The notes under the pieces were generated by a model. It was given only the letters and a program-made list of their open reading frames with translations, did no database searches and had not been told where the DNA came from. Shown here in pieces: positions 15,767-23,352 of a stretch of 41,123 nucleotides of DNA (positions are counted from its first letter, which is position 1; every line of letters begins with the position of its first letter). The translations under genes were made by a program, and so were the position numbers. The DNA comes from Bacteroidia bacterium (GTDB lineage Bacteria; Bacteroidota; Bacteroidia; SpSt-205), in NCBI GenBank assembly GCA_025057135.1, contig JANWXY010000032.1:1-41123 (forward strand), written 5' to 3'.

Positions 15767-16158
15767 ATAGACTCAGCGAAGGAGATGGCCCACAAGCGAA
15801 TCGCCTCTCTGACTTGCCGGAAGTTTTCTATATCCCCTTGCGAAGGGTCAGAGAAGCTCACATGAACATGGTGCTCAGCGGGTACATAAGGACATGCCTC
15901 TCTGGCGTGATCACAGACGGTAATCACATAATCCCACTTTTCGCCGAGATATTTTTGAATGGGGTCAGAAGTATGGGTAGAAATATCGTGTCCTGCCTCT
16001 TTCATGACGGCTTGGGCTAGGGGATGCACGCCCCTTGGCTCTGTACCGGCACTACGCACTTCTGCTTTATCACCCAAAAAATGTCGGAGATAAGCTTCAG
16101 CGATTTGGCTACGAGCACTATTGTGAGTGCAGACTACCAGTATGCGTTTCTTTACCAT
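15763..16158 (-). CDS. ArsC-type thiol arsenate reductase / low-molecular-weight phosphatase-fold protein
   Basis: A 131-aa protein of the thioredoxin-coupled arsenate reductase family, built on the low-molecular-weight tyrosine phosphatase fold. The P-loop is CTHNSARSQ with Cys10; the redox pair is Cys82 and Cys89 (VCDHAREACP), and the SDPS motif supplies the catalytic Asp. These positions equal those of the well-studied Staphylococcus ArsC. The P-loop reads CTHNSA rather than CTGNSC. It lies inside the paa operon: its ATG overlaps the paaC stop by 7 nt and its stop overlaps the paaD start by 4 nt. No ArsR, ArsB or Acr3 is near. So it may be an ordinary detoxification gene that moved in, or a thiol/phosphatase partner of the epoxidase; the second is inference. 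Confidence 0.88.
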   Translation of the reverse strand: MVKKRILVVCTHNSARSQIAEAYLRHFLGDKAEVRSAGTEPRGVHPLAQAVMKEAGHDISTHTSDPIQKYLGEKWDYVITVCDHAREACPYVPAEHHVHVSFSDPSQGDIENFRQVREAIRLWAISFAESI

Positions 16159-16916
16159 TCTGCATCGGGGTCAGCGGAGGAGACTTCCGTCATCTCAGCG
16201 TACAGCTCGTCAAAATATGGGCTTCGGAGCCCATGTCGTCCCCCACGCATGGGCAGGAGAACATCCTCAGATGGGAAAGTTGGAGCGAGGTTTAGGCTCT
16301 CTAAAATAGGCATAACTTTTTCCAGCCAACGCTGCCTCAGCTCAGACGAAGGTGGAAGCCATCCAGCTTCTACCATTTCGGTTTCCATAGGTAGCTCTTC
16401 AAATACCATCCATGCATACGGGAAAAGCTGGTCTATAGCGCTGCGTAAGCGAAAATGTGCCTCTTCGGTAGAACGCCCAAGCCGCCGAATCCAAGTATGG
16501 GCATGCATCCAGTGGTACTTCTCCTCTCTGAGTAAGCGCTCCGCTAAGCCAGCAAGTGGCTCATAGCTACTCTGTCGGAGCGCTTCCAACCGCACCTGTT
16601 CTGCTGCATCATGGAAAAAGTGGCGTACAAGAGCCATAGCGTAATCGTAGTCGAAATTTGGCAGCTCTACTAAGTGCGCACTGCGAAACTGAGAAGCGGA
16701 GCGCTTGAAGGCATACTCATCTGGGGTTGGCAGTCCCAAATCTGTCAAAAGCTGATAATATGCTTGAGCATGCCCAGTTTCATCCTGAGCTATGGAAGCA
16801 AAAGCAATGTCTTCCTCCAAAATTGGGCCCAGCCCTATCCATTCCGCTTCACGATGCCCTATCAGGAGATCATCATCGGCGAGAGACAGCAGGAGGATTT
16901 CTAAGGCTTCAATCAT
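16152..16916 (-). CDS. paaC: phenylacetyl-CoA epoxidase subunit PaaC
   Basis: The structural, ferritin-like partner of PaaA in the phenylacetyl-CoA 1,2-epoxidase. 254 aa, all helical. The family signature is DDDLLIGHREAEWIGLGPILEEDIAFASIAQDETGHAQAYYQLL-type (residues 14-57, with Glu46 and His49), followed later by LREEKYHWMHAHTWIRRLG. Length matches the family (about 250). ATG 16916 overlaps the stop of paaB by 4 nt. Catalytic iron is thought to reside in PaaA; PaaC makes the supporting heterodimer. Confidence 0.95.
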   Translation of the reverse strand: MIEALEILLLSLADDDLLIGHREAEWIGLGPILEEDIAFASIAQDETGHAQAYYQLLTDLGLPTPDEYAFKRSASQFRSAHLVELPNFDYDYAMALVRHFFHDAAEQVRLEALRQSSYEPLAGLAERLLREEKYHWMHAHTWIRRLGRSTEEAHFRLRSAIDQLFPYAWMVFEELPMETEMVEAGWLPPSSELRQRWLEKVMPILESLNLAPTFPSEDVLLPMRGGRHGLRSPYFDELYAEMTEVSSADPDAEW

Positions 16917-17296
16917 GGATTGGCAGGTTTGAGACGGTCGCGATACTTTTCTATGCGCTCCCGGGTATGGAGGTAGCCTTGAGGTTCGCGGTAGCTTTTA
17001 TCCGTAGCGGGCTGAAAAATATCCTCTTCCTCGGGACGCGTCCATAGGATAGCTGCGGTTGGCACCACCCAGAGAGCGACACACGGGCTCCTCCGAGCAT
17101 ATTGTTCTTTCGCAAGGATAAGAGCCATCTCATCATTTGGCGCATGGAGGGACCCCACATGCTGCGCATGTCCTCCACGCGTGCGCAGAGTAAAGACTTC
17201 GTAGGTCTGCCAGTGCTCCAATGGCTCTAAGGGGCGAGTAGAAAATCGCCATAGGTCTGGCTCCGCCCGCCGAATCCGTGGGTCCAGAGAACTCAT
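16913..17296 (-). CDS. paaB: phenylacetyl-CoA epoxidase subunit PaaB
   Basis: A small bridging subunit of the phenylacetyl-CoA epoxidase. The core YEVFTLRTRGGHAQHVGSLHAPNDEMALILAKEQYARR followed by ALWVVP and the closing DKSYREPQGY is the complete PaaB domain (residues about 28-108), quoted here as motifs along the chain. At 127 aa it is longer than the usual 95 because of a charged N-terminal extension of about 25 residues and a C-terminal basic helix. The ATG shares one base with the paaA stop (TGATG), and its own stop overlaps paaC by 4 nt. Confidence 0.93.
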   Translation of the reverse strand: MSSLDPRIRRAEPDLWRFSTRPLEPLEHWQTYEVFTLRTRGGHAQHVGSLHAPNDEMALILAKEQYARRSPCVALWVVPTAAILWTRPEEEDIFQPATDKSYREPQGYLHTRERIEKYRDRLKPANP

Positions 17297-18291
17297 CAGG
17301 CCAAAGGAGTTACATACTTAGCTTCAGGCGAACGGAGGGCGTCACGCACCCATCGCCCCTTTTCCTCAGCAAAGCGACGCACCGCCAAGCGCTCTTTATT
17401 ACAAGGACCATTTCCATTGATGACTTGCCAGAATTCGTCCCAATCAGGATCGCTGTATTCCCATCGTCCCGTCTCAGGATTCTTACGCAGGTTAGGATCA
17501 GGTATAGATAATCCCAGCTCCCAAATCTTCGGGACATACATGTCCAAAAACTGCTGACGCATCTCGTCATTGGTAGCAAGCTTGACTTTCCATCTGACGA
17601 GCTTCTCCGTATGAACTGACTGGGAGTCTGGTGGGCCGAAAAAGTGCATGAGAGGTTTCCACCAGCGATTGAGGGCATCTTGGAGCATCGCCCGCTGACG
17701 GGGGGTACCAGTAGCGAGATAGACTACGCTATCATAGCCATATTTGAGGTGAAAAGACTCCTCCCAGCAAATCCTCTCCAAGGCCCGAACATATGGACCA
17801 TATGAGCCTTTGGAGTTAGTGGTTTGGTTAATGATAGCCCCTGCATCTACCAGCCAAGCTATGACTGCGGTATCAGCCCAAGTTTTCGCTGGATAGTTGA
17901 AGATATTGGAGTACTTGGACTTACCAGAGAGAAGGTCATTAATCATCTCCTCGCGAGACTTGCCAAGCGTTTCTGCCGCACTATACAGGAGCTGAGCATG
18001 GCCTACTTCGTCCTGAACCTTAGCCATGAGGGCAAGTTTTCTTCGGAAATTAGGCGCTCGGGTGATCCATGTACCCTCGGGGAGAGCACCGATAATCTCA
18101 GAGTGCGCGTGCTGCTCTATCAGCCGAATAAGCTGTCGCCTGTACTCAAAAGGCATCCAATCTTGGGGCTCTATTTTCTCTCCACGATCAATGCGAGCCT
18201 CAAACTCTGCGATTTTTTGAGGGTCCTCCTCGTGGACTTTCTTGCCCCAGTTTTCTATGTCCTCTGGACGAATGGTAAGGTTTCCGTACAT
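17296..18291 (-). CDS. paaA: phenylacetyl-CoA epoxidase catalytic subunit PaaA
   Basis: The di-iron oxygenase subunit that epoxidises the aromatic ring of phenylacetyl-CoA. In the 331-aa protein the ferritin-like di-iron ligands are visible: Glu65 (HAHSEIIG), Glu95 and His98 (DEVGHAQ), and Glu178 with His181 ([13 protein letters not shown]). The first residues [11 protein letters not shown] match the family. I place the start at ATG 18291: it lies 4 nt after an exact TATATTTG box; the in-frame ATG at 18309 lies upstream of or within this promoter and should be untranscribed. It heads the operon paaA-paaB-paaC-arsC-like-paaD, all overlapping by 1-7 nt. Confidence 0.95.
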   Translation of the reverse strand: MYGNLTIRPEDIENWGKKVHEEDPQKIAEFEARIDRGEKIEPQDWMPFEYRRQLIRLIEQHAHSEIIGALPEGTWITRAPNFRRKLALMAKVQDEVGHAQLLYSAAETLGKSREEMINDLLSGKSKYSNIFNYPAKTWADTAVIAWLVDAGAIINQTTNSKGSYGPYVRALERICWEESFHLKYGYDSVVYLATGTPRQRAMLQDALNRWWKPLMHFFGPPDSQSVHTEKLVRWKVKLATNDEMRQQFLDMYVPKIWELGLSIPDPNLRKNPETGRWEYSDPDWDEFWQVINGNGPCNKERLAVRRFAEEKGRWVRDALRSPEAKYVTPLA

Positions 18292-18295
18292 GAGG

Positions 18296-18303
18296 CAAAT
18301 ATA
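18296..18303 (-). promoter_or_regulatory. -7 box TATATTTG of the paa operon
   Basis: Exact TAnnTTTG followed by CCTC and the ATG of paaA (18291). Leaderless mRNA predicted for the five-gene operon. Confidence 0.7.
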
Positions 18304-18305
18304 CG

Positions 18306-18328
18306 ACATTTTTCAATCTTCCAAATGT
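18306..18328. promoter_or_regulatory. candidate operator: inverted repeat ACATTT-N11-AAATGT
   Basis: A 6-bp inverted repeat immediately upstream of the paaA -7 box (arms 18306-18311 and 18323-18328), extended by CGA/TCG with a one-base bulge. Its place over the -13 to -35 region suits a repressor or activator site for the paa operon, but such short repeats also arise by chance. Confidence 0.25.
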
Positions 18329-18472
18329 TCGGTAGATGAGCTAAATGGGCTATATCTTTCAGGCATGGGGGACGGGTACAAGTGTCGGCCATCTTAGACT
18401 CACCCCCGCCGCAGCTTATCGCGACTCTCAACATACTTATCCGTCCCCCCTTATGTCCCTTCACTATGTGTC

Positions 18473-19963
18473 TCAAAGAAAGCTTTGCAGCTTCATCGCA
18501 GTACTCATGTCTCCTTTGACCCTAATCTTGCCAGCCATGAAAGCACTCATCGGGTTGAGCTCCCCTTTCAAAAGGGCATACATATCTTCGGGCGATATCT
18601 GGATCGTGCATGATGTCTCACGGTCGTCTTCACTGAGGATGTTTTTTCCAGAGGTACCGTCAATGACCAGCCGACGCACTCCGAAGTCAAACTTTATGCT
18701 CCCCTCCAACGGGCGCTCTGCTGCTCTGGCGCGAAGGTGAGTTATGATTTCCTCAACTATGGCATCGGTTCTATGTCCATTAGACGACACAGCAGGAGAC
18801 TTAGGCGGTTCGTAGGCTTTGTCGTCTATGAGCATCTTGGCGATAATCTCGCGCATGATTTCCGAAGTCCCCCCGCCTATTGTTAGAATGCGGACATCTC
18901 GATAGACCCGTGCTACCTTGTAGTCTTCTATGTACCCGTATCCACCAAACATTTGTAAGCACTCATATGCAGCTTTATTCGCCAGTTCGGTAGTGAGTAA
19001 CTTGGCGATAGAACATTCCCGCACCGCATAATGCCCATCGTTATGTAGGCGGCTGCAGTAATACACATATTCTTTCAGCACCTCGCACTCTGCATGAAGC
19101 TGAGCCATGCGATGCCGCAGAACCTGAAATTTATTGATAGGACGACCGAAAGCCTGCCGTTGAGCCATGTATTCAAGGGTATAAGCGATGAGATGTTCCA
19201 CCCCAGCGATGGTACCTATCGCCCCGACCAACCTTTCAAGCTGAAGCCCTTCCATGAGATAAAAGAACCCCTGCCCTTCCTCTCCAATCAGATTGGTAGC
19301 GGGCACCTTGACATTTTCAAAAAATAGCTCAGCCGTGTCAGAGGCATGCCAGCCGAGTTTATTGAGCTTATTTTTAGTGATGCCTGGGCTATCAAGGTCC
19401 ACTACGATGAGCGATATTCCGTGAATACCAGCCTCAGGCTTTGTCTTGACCACGAGAACTACATAATCGCCATAATACCCATTAGAGATGAAAGTTTTCT
19501 GCCCATTTATGATGTAATGATCACCTTGACGCACAGCGCGAGTCTGAATGTTCGCCACATCTGAACCTGCGCCAGGCTCGGTAATTCCGATAGCTGAAAT
19601 CATCTCGCCTCGGATGACGGGAACGAGATACTTCTGCTTCAGCATCTCGGAGCCGTACTTGTAAATGTAGGTGGAAGACATGTACTGTGTAACCGTTGGG
19701 ATGACACCGAAGCCTCCGGAAAAAACTTTGGATATCTCCTCACAGAATACGACCGTGTAAAAGAAGTCTAATCCAGCGCCCCCATATTCTGGCGGATAAT
19801 GCAGCCCTAAAAAGCCCTGCTCTCCGAACTTTTTCCAGAGGGATTTGGGCACCTGCTGCTGCATCTCCCACTCATCAATATAAGGGATAACCTCCTTCTC
19901 TAAAAACTTGCGCAGGGTATCTCTGAACATTTCATGCTCTTGGGTAAAGTAGTACGATTTCAT
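18473..19963 (-). CDS. acyl-CoA dehydrogenase with C-terminal SCP2 sterol-carrier domain
   Basis: A 496-aa protein. Residues about 1-385 are a complete FAD-dependent acyl-CoA dehydrogenase: KSLWKKFGEQGFLGLHYPPEYGG, AIGITEPGAGSDVANIQTRA (FAD/substrate), YIINGQKTFISNGYY, RQAFGRPINKFQVLRHRMA, MFGGYGYIEDYKVARVYRD and the closing RILTIGGGTSEIMREIIAK. After a linker with PPKSPAVSSNGH, residues about 395-496 form an SCP2 domain (ARAAERPLEGSIKFDFGV, then ELNPMSAFMAGKIRVKGDM and AMKLQ). SCP2 binds fatty acyl-CoA or sterol-like lipids; fused to the dehydrogenase it may hold or present bulky acyl chains. Its ATG overlaps the acyl-CoA synthetase stop by 4 nt. The fusion is the odd feature. Confidence 0.88.
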   Translation of the reverse strand: MKSYYFTQEHEMFRDTLRKFLEKEVIPYIDEWEMQQQVPKSLWKKFGEQGFLGLHYPPEYGGAGLDFFYTVVFCEEISKVFSGGFGVIPTVTQYMSSTYIYKYGSEMLKQKYLVPVIRGEMISAIGITEPGAGSDVANIQTRAVRQGDHYIINGQKTFISNGYYGDYVVLVVKTKPEAGIHGISLIVVDLDSPGITKNKLNKLGWHASDTAELFFENVKVPATNLIGEEGQGFFYLMEGLQLERLVGAIGTIAGVEHLIAYTLEYMAQRQAFGRPINKFQVLRHRMAQLHAECEVLKEYVYYCSRLHNDGHYAVRECSIAKLLTTELANKAAYECLQMFGGYGYIEDYKVARVYRDVRILTIGGGTSEIMREIIAKMLIDDKAYEPPKSPAVSSNGHRTDAIVEEIITHLRARAAERPLEGSIKFDFGVRRLVIDGTSGKNILSEDDRETSCTIQISPEDMYALLKGELNPMSAFMAGKIRVKGDMSTAMKLQSFL

Positions 19964-21693
19964 GGCTGTATGTTTTTTTGAGTGTGAGATTCAGATATCC
20001 AGAGGATTTTTCCTGGACGAGATAGCCACTCCTCATAATATGGGGAGTAGCGTTTATCTATTTCGCGTCGGCGCACCTTGAGAGTGGGGGTGAGCAGGCT
20101 ATTCTCTATGCTCCATACCTCGTGAAGGAGGACTGCTTTCGCCAGCTTTTGATAGGTGGGCAAAGGGTGATTTACACTCTGCATCACTTCCTCCACAGCG
20201 CGCTCTACTTCACCGGGCTCGGCTTTCTTTCCTAACTCTGATAAGGTCAGAAGTACAAAAGGCTGTACTTGCCCAAGTCCCACCACGCAGACTTGATCTA
20301 CGAAAGGCAGCTTCCCAAAAGGCTCTTCAAGCGGTGCGGGCACAACGAACATGCCCTTCGCTGTTTTGAAAGCATCGCTAACTCGTCCAGTTATTTTCAG
20401 GAAGCCCTCTTCGTCTATCTCGCCTGTGTCACCGGTATGAAGCCATCCATCGCGCAAAACCTCAGCTGTTTTCTGAGGCTCCTTGTAGTATCCGCTCATA
20501 ATCCAGTCAGCCCACATCAGGACCTCGCCTGTACTTTCATCTATCTTTAGCTTGACACCCGTCAGGGGCTTGCCGACGGTGCCGAGCTTATTTCTATTCT
20601 TAGGCATGACCGTACAGCCGGCGCAGTTTTCAGTCATAGCATATACATCCCTAACATAAATTCCCAACTCCTGAAACCAAACTTTGACGGCATCGGGAGT
20701 CTGAGCCGCACCTGTAAGGGCAAGTTCTACCTTGTTTAGTCCTAACCTTCTGCGTATGAGACTTTTGACAAGCGTACCGAGGAGGGGCGTACGGATGAGC
20801 CGATTGTAGCGCTCCTCTCCGCCAAACCGCTCCAGGACAGCCAGTCGGAACCGCTGCCAAATCCGAGGAACGCCAAAAAAGAAGGTTGGTTGCGTTTCCT
20901 GTAAGTTTTTCGCAAAGGTCTCTAAGGACTCGGCAAAAGATATCGTTCCCCCCAAACAAAGGCAACCTAACTCTATAGCGAGACGCTCAGCAATGTGGTT
21001 CAGTGGCAGATATGAGAAAAAACGGCCCTCACTCAAGTTGAATAGGCCTATTTCGCCGTATCGCAGTTCATGTTCCAGAAAGCGCGCAGGGGAAAGGTAT
21101 TTCAGCATTACGCCTTTGGGTGTGCCTGTCGTACCAGAAGTATATAGAATGGTCCAGAGGTCCTCCCGAGTGGGTACATACGCTTCTTTGAGGGGCTCAT
21201 GATGCCGAATAAGCTCATCCCATGCATGCCCATCTCGTATTTGAGAGCTCCCTGGGTAGTCTGAAAACCGAATGATCTGGATATGCGAGGGGACCACATG
21301 CCGAACTTTATCCCAATATCCAAGGTCTAATTTTCCAACGAATAGGTGGGTAATTTCGCTCTTTTCCAGAACGGTACGTAGGTCTTCGGGGGCTAAGTTT
21401 GCATAGAAAGGTACTGACACAGCCCCGCACATTAGGATAGACAAGTCCGCTAAAATCCAGTGATAGCAGTTTTTGGACAAGATGCCCACCAATGACCCTT
21501 TCTGTACATTCATGTGGCGAAGGGCATTAGCGATGCGTCTGGCTTGGTCCCCTGCCTCTCCCCAGGTCAGCGTCCGCCAAGTATTACCATAAGGCTGGCG
21601 CAGAAAGACCTTCTGGGGAGTTTCTGCCTCCCACTTATAGAAGAAATGTAAGTGAGTGGGTAGCAGTTCAGTCTGCTGCTTCGGCGTAGGCAC
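19960..21693 (-). CDS. long-chain-type acyl-CoA synthetase (AMP-binding family)
   Basis: Activates a carboxylic acid to its CoA thioester through an acyl-AMP. 577 aa. Motifs: P-loop YTSGTTGTPKGVM (residues 184-196), SYLPLNHIAERLAIE, the VYAMTENCAG A5-type motif, GWLHTGDTGEIDEEGFLKITGR (hinge and ATP binding), and the C-terminal TPTLKVRRREIDKRY. The layout is that of bacterial long-chain fatty acid ligases (FadD15-like), not of the shorter phenylacetate-CoA ligase PaaK. GTG 21693 is chosen: it lies 4 nt after an exact TAAGTTTG box. The gene overlaps the acyl-CoA dehydrogenase-SCP2 gene by 4 nt, so the two enzymes probably act in sequence on the same acid. Confidence 0.92.
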   Translation of the reverse strand: MPTPKQQTELLPTHLHFFYKWEAETPQKVFLRQPYGNTWRTLTWGEAGDQARRIANALRHMNVQKGSLVGILSKNCYHWILADLSILMCGAVSVPFYANLAPEDLRTVLEKSEITHLFVGKLDLGYWDKVRHVVPSHIQIIRFSDYPGSSQIRDGHAWDELIRHHEPLKEAYVPTREDLWTILYTSGTTGTPKGVMLKYLSPARFLEHELRYGEIGLFNLSEGRFFSYLPLNHIAERLAIELGCLCLGGTISFAESLETFAKNLQETQPTFFFGVPRIWQRFRLAVLERFGGEERYNRLIRTPLLGTLVKSLIRRRLGLNKVELALTGAAQTPDAVKVWFQELGIYVRDVYAMTENCAGCTVMPKNRNKLGTVGKPLTGVKLKIDESTGEVLMWADWIMSGYYKEPQKTAEVLRDGWLHTGDTGEIDEEGFLKITGRVSDAFKTAKGMFVVPAPLEEPFGKLPFVDQVCVVGLGQVQPFVLLTLSELGKKAEPGEVERAVEEVMQSVNHPLPTYQKLAKAVLLHEVWSIENSLLTPTLKVRRREIDKRYSPYYEEWLSRPGKILWISESHTQKNIQP

Positions 21694-21697
21694 GAAG

Positions 21698-21705
21698 CAA
21701 ACTTA
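21698..21705 (-). promoter_or_regulatory. -7 box TAAGTTTG of the acyl-CoA synthetase operon
   Basis: Exact TAnnTTTG, then CTTC and the GTG start at 21693: a predicted leaderless mRNA with a GTG first codon. Confidence 0.65.
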
Positions 21706-21727
21706 GGTAAAAAAATGAAGTTTACCT
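21705..21727. promoter_or_regulatory. candidate operator: inverted repeat AGGTAAA-N9-TTTACCT
   Basis: A 7-bp perfect inverted repeat (arms 21705-21711 and 21721-21727) touching the upstream edge of the acyl-CoA synthetase -7 box. A further half-site GGTAAA is at 21744-21749. The position fits a repressor site for fatty-acid or acyl-CoA control; no regulator gene is in the window. Confidence 0.3.
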
Positions 21728-21795
21728 TGGGAGGGAAAAGTTTGGTAAAGGGAACTACCACCGTCCCTAATCATGCGCCGCTCTTGCCCAAAAGC

Positions 21796-22083
21796 CTAAT
21801 ACCGTCCTACCTCCCACATACTTGTCGCCCGGGCTCGCTCCCGAAAATACACACGCATCTTTACCCAAAAGTCCCGAAACATCGCACTATGTCGGTAAGC
21901 TTCCAGCGCCTCTACGCTCTGCCATTGACTGAGGGAATATAGATTGGGGCCCTCAGCCTCATAAAGAGTGAGATGGAGACATCCGGGAAAAGCACGCGTG
22001 CGAGGCGCCTGCGCCAAAAGCATTGCTCGAGCTTCTTCTATCTTATCGGGATGAATGGGCATTTCTACCCATCGCCAGAGCAT
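21796..22083 (-). CDS. antibiotic biosynthesis monooxygenase (ABM)-fold protein
   Basis: A 95-aa protein with the small dimeric alpha/beta-barrel pattern of ABM/YgiN-like proteins: an opening strand LWRWVEMPIHPDKIEEARAM, the central FPGCLHLTLYEAEGPNLYSLSQWQSVEALEAYRHS-type segment described here by its parts, and a terminal helix. Members include quinol or haem-degrading monooxygenases and proteins of unknown role, so the substrate is open. ATG 22083 lies 3 nt after an exact TACCTTTG box, the shortest box-to-start distance in the window. The box itself begins next to the stop codon of the upstream M28 peptidase gene. Possibly also read through from that gene. Confidence 0.75.
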   Translation of the reverse strand: MLWRWVEMPIHPDKIEEARAMLLAQAPRTRAFPGCLHLTLYEAEGPNLYSLSQWQSVEALEAYRHSAMFRDFWVKMRVYFRERARATSMWEVGRY

Positions 22084-22086
22084 TTA

Positions 22087-22094
22087 CAAAGGTA
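22087..22094 (-). promoter_or_regulatory. -7 box TACCTTTG of the ABM gene
   Basis: Exact TAnnTTTG, TAA, then ATG 22083. It is wedged between the peptidase stop (22096) and the ABM start, leaving no room for a 5' leader. Confidence 0.65.
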
Positions 22095-22095
22095 G

Positions 22096-23265
22096 TCAAG
22101 GTTGCCGCAGAAGGGCTTCCATCCATCGCAAAAAAGGATATGCAGCGCGCCACGTGAGAGTCTCGGGTTTGTCGTTGATATCGTGATAAAATCCCGGTCC
22201 TCCTTGTAGATAGAAGAAAATGGCCGGTACGCCCTTCTCATGAAAGGGATAATGATCGCTATTTGGGGCGGTAGGACGCAACAGAAGCGGAATATCTAAC
22301 GACAAGGCCTGACGCACCTCATCTACCTTTGCCCAGAACAAGGGGCTGTCCAGAGCTCCGACAGCAGCTACGCCCTTTTCCCCGAACCCCATGAGATCAA
22401 AATTTAGCATACCTCTGAGACGCCCTAAGGGATATGGTGGATGCTCTACCCAGAACTGCGAGCCGATGAGCCCCAGCTCCTCAGCTCCAAACGCCACGAA
22501 CCATACATCATACGGAAGGGACTGCTGAGAAGCTTTGAGTCGTGCAGCCAGCGATAGTAGAACTGCGACGCCCGAGGCATTATCATTTGCGCCCCAAAAA
22601 GTCACCCCTTCCACTCTCCCTAAATGGTCATAATGTGCGCCTACAACCCACGCAGAGTCGCTTTGTCTGCCTTGCAAGCGGGCTGATACATTCCAGCCCA
22701 CAGTCTGATACATTTCACCGTGTAGGCTCACGCGGACGTACCTGAATAGCGGAAGGGTATCCATCACGCAGAAAACAGGAAGGCGATCCGGATGCGTGGA
22801 GACGCTCGCTGTAAGCTTTTTATCTCTCATCATGAGAAAAGCGACTTTCGCTTGCACTGCCTCTGCATAGGCGGTCCTGAGGGCTTTATTGGAGAGCCAG
22901 CCTCTGCCTCGCTGAGGGATAGTATCTATCTCCCAGAGACCTTCAATGGCAGGAGAGGTCCCCAGTGGAATAAAATCCTTGCCCAAACGGAGCCTGCGCC
23001 ACTTCCGCCCATCTGGGCTGATCCATAGTCGGGCCCGCCGAATCCGATATACATTTAGGGGAAAGGTATCTACTCGTAATTCGCAGCCGATAGACTGGAA
23101 CCTTTTCTGGATATAACGAACCGCCTGCTCCGAGCCGATGTCTGCATGTCCTCGTCCTCGCAGGGCGCACAATCGGGCTACGTCTTTTTGGAGAATGCGT
23201 ATAGTTGAAAGAGAGTCTTGGGCATATACGGCTAAAACGGCGAGTAGCCAGGAGAGTATTTTCAT
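22096..23265 (-). CDS. secreted M28-family zinc aminopeptidase
   Basis: A 389-aa exported metallopeptidase that removes N-terminal residues from peptides. Residues 1-16 are a signal peptide (MKILSWLLAVLAVYAQ). A PA-type insert precedes the catalytic domain, which has the zinc ligands and catalytic residues in VVGAHYDHLG, WGANDNASGVAVLL, FVAFGAEELGLIGS, MLNFDLMGFG and the final NSDHYPFHEKGVPAIFF with HDINDKPETL. I start at ATG 23265, where the signal peptide begins, and not at the far upstream in-frame codons, which would cross the GC-rich hairpin at 23353-23385. No -7 box of the usual type is visible right before this ATG, which makes it an exception among the window's first genes. Confidence 0.9.
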   Translation of the reverse strand: MKILSWLLAVLAVYAQDSLSTIRILQKDVARLCALRGRGHADIGSEQAVRYIQKRFQSIGCELRVDTFPLNVYRIRRARLWISPDGRKWRRLRLGKDFIPLGTSPAIEGLWEIDTIPQRGRGWLSNKALRTAYAEAVQAKVAFLMMRDKKLTASVSTHPDRLPVFCVMDTLPLFRYVRVSLHGEMYQTVGWNVSARLQGRQSDSAWVVGAHYDHLGRVEGVTFWGANDNASGVAVLLSLAARLKASQQSLPYDVWFVAFGAEELGLIGSQFWVEHPPYPLGRLRGMLNFDLMGFGEKGVAAVGALDSPLFWAKVDEVRQALSLDIPLLLRPTAPNSDHYPFHEKGVPAIFFYLQGGPGFYHDINDKPETLTWRAAYPFLRWMEALLRQP

Positions 23266-23352
23266 AGAAGTCGCTGATTGGGTGATATTGGCGAATAAAG
23301 ATGGGAATATCAGGGGATGATTTTTTCTGGGGTTAGAGGGTAGGAGGGTCGG

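Noticed and set aside
16024-16566. Plus-strand 180-residue frame across the arsC-like and paaC genes
   Set aside because: Opposite strand of two well-recognised genes; Ser/Arg-rich shadow translation.
18255-18476. Minus-strand 73-residue frame between paaA and the acyl-CoA dehydrogenase gene
   Set aside because: It overlaps the paaA start and promoter, has no recognisable domain, and its composition looks non-coding.
15245-18563. 15-nt match TCGGGTTGAGCTCCC between the paaD hairpin and the SCP2-domain coding sequence
   Set aside because: About one such match is expected by chance in 41 kb, and one copy is explained by coding sequence (Gly-Glu-Leu-Asn-Pro).
21715-21942. Plus-strand 75-residue frame opposite the ABM gene
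   Set aside because: It is mainly the complement of the supported ABM gene and has no motif.
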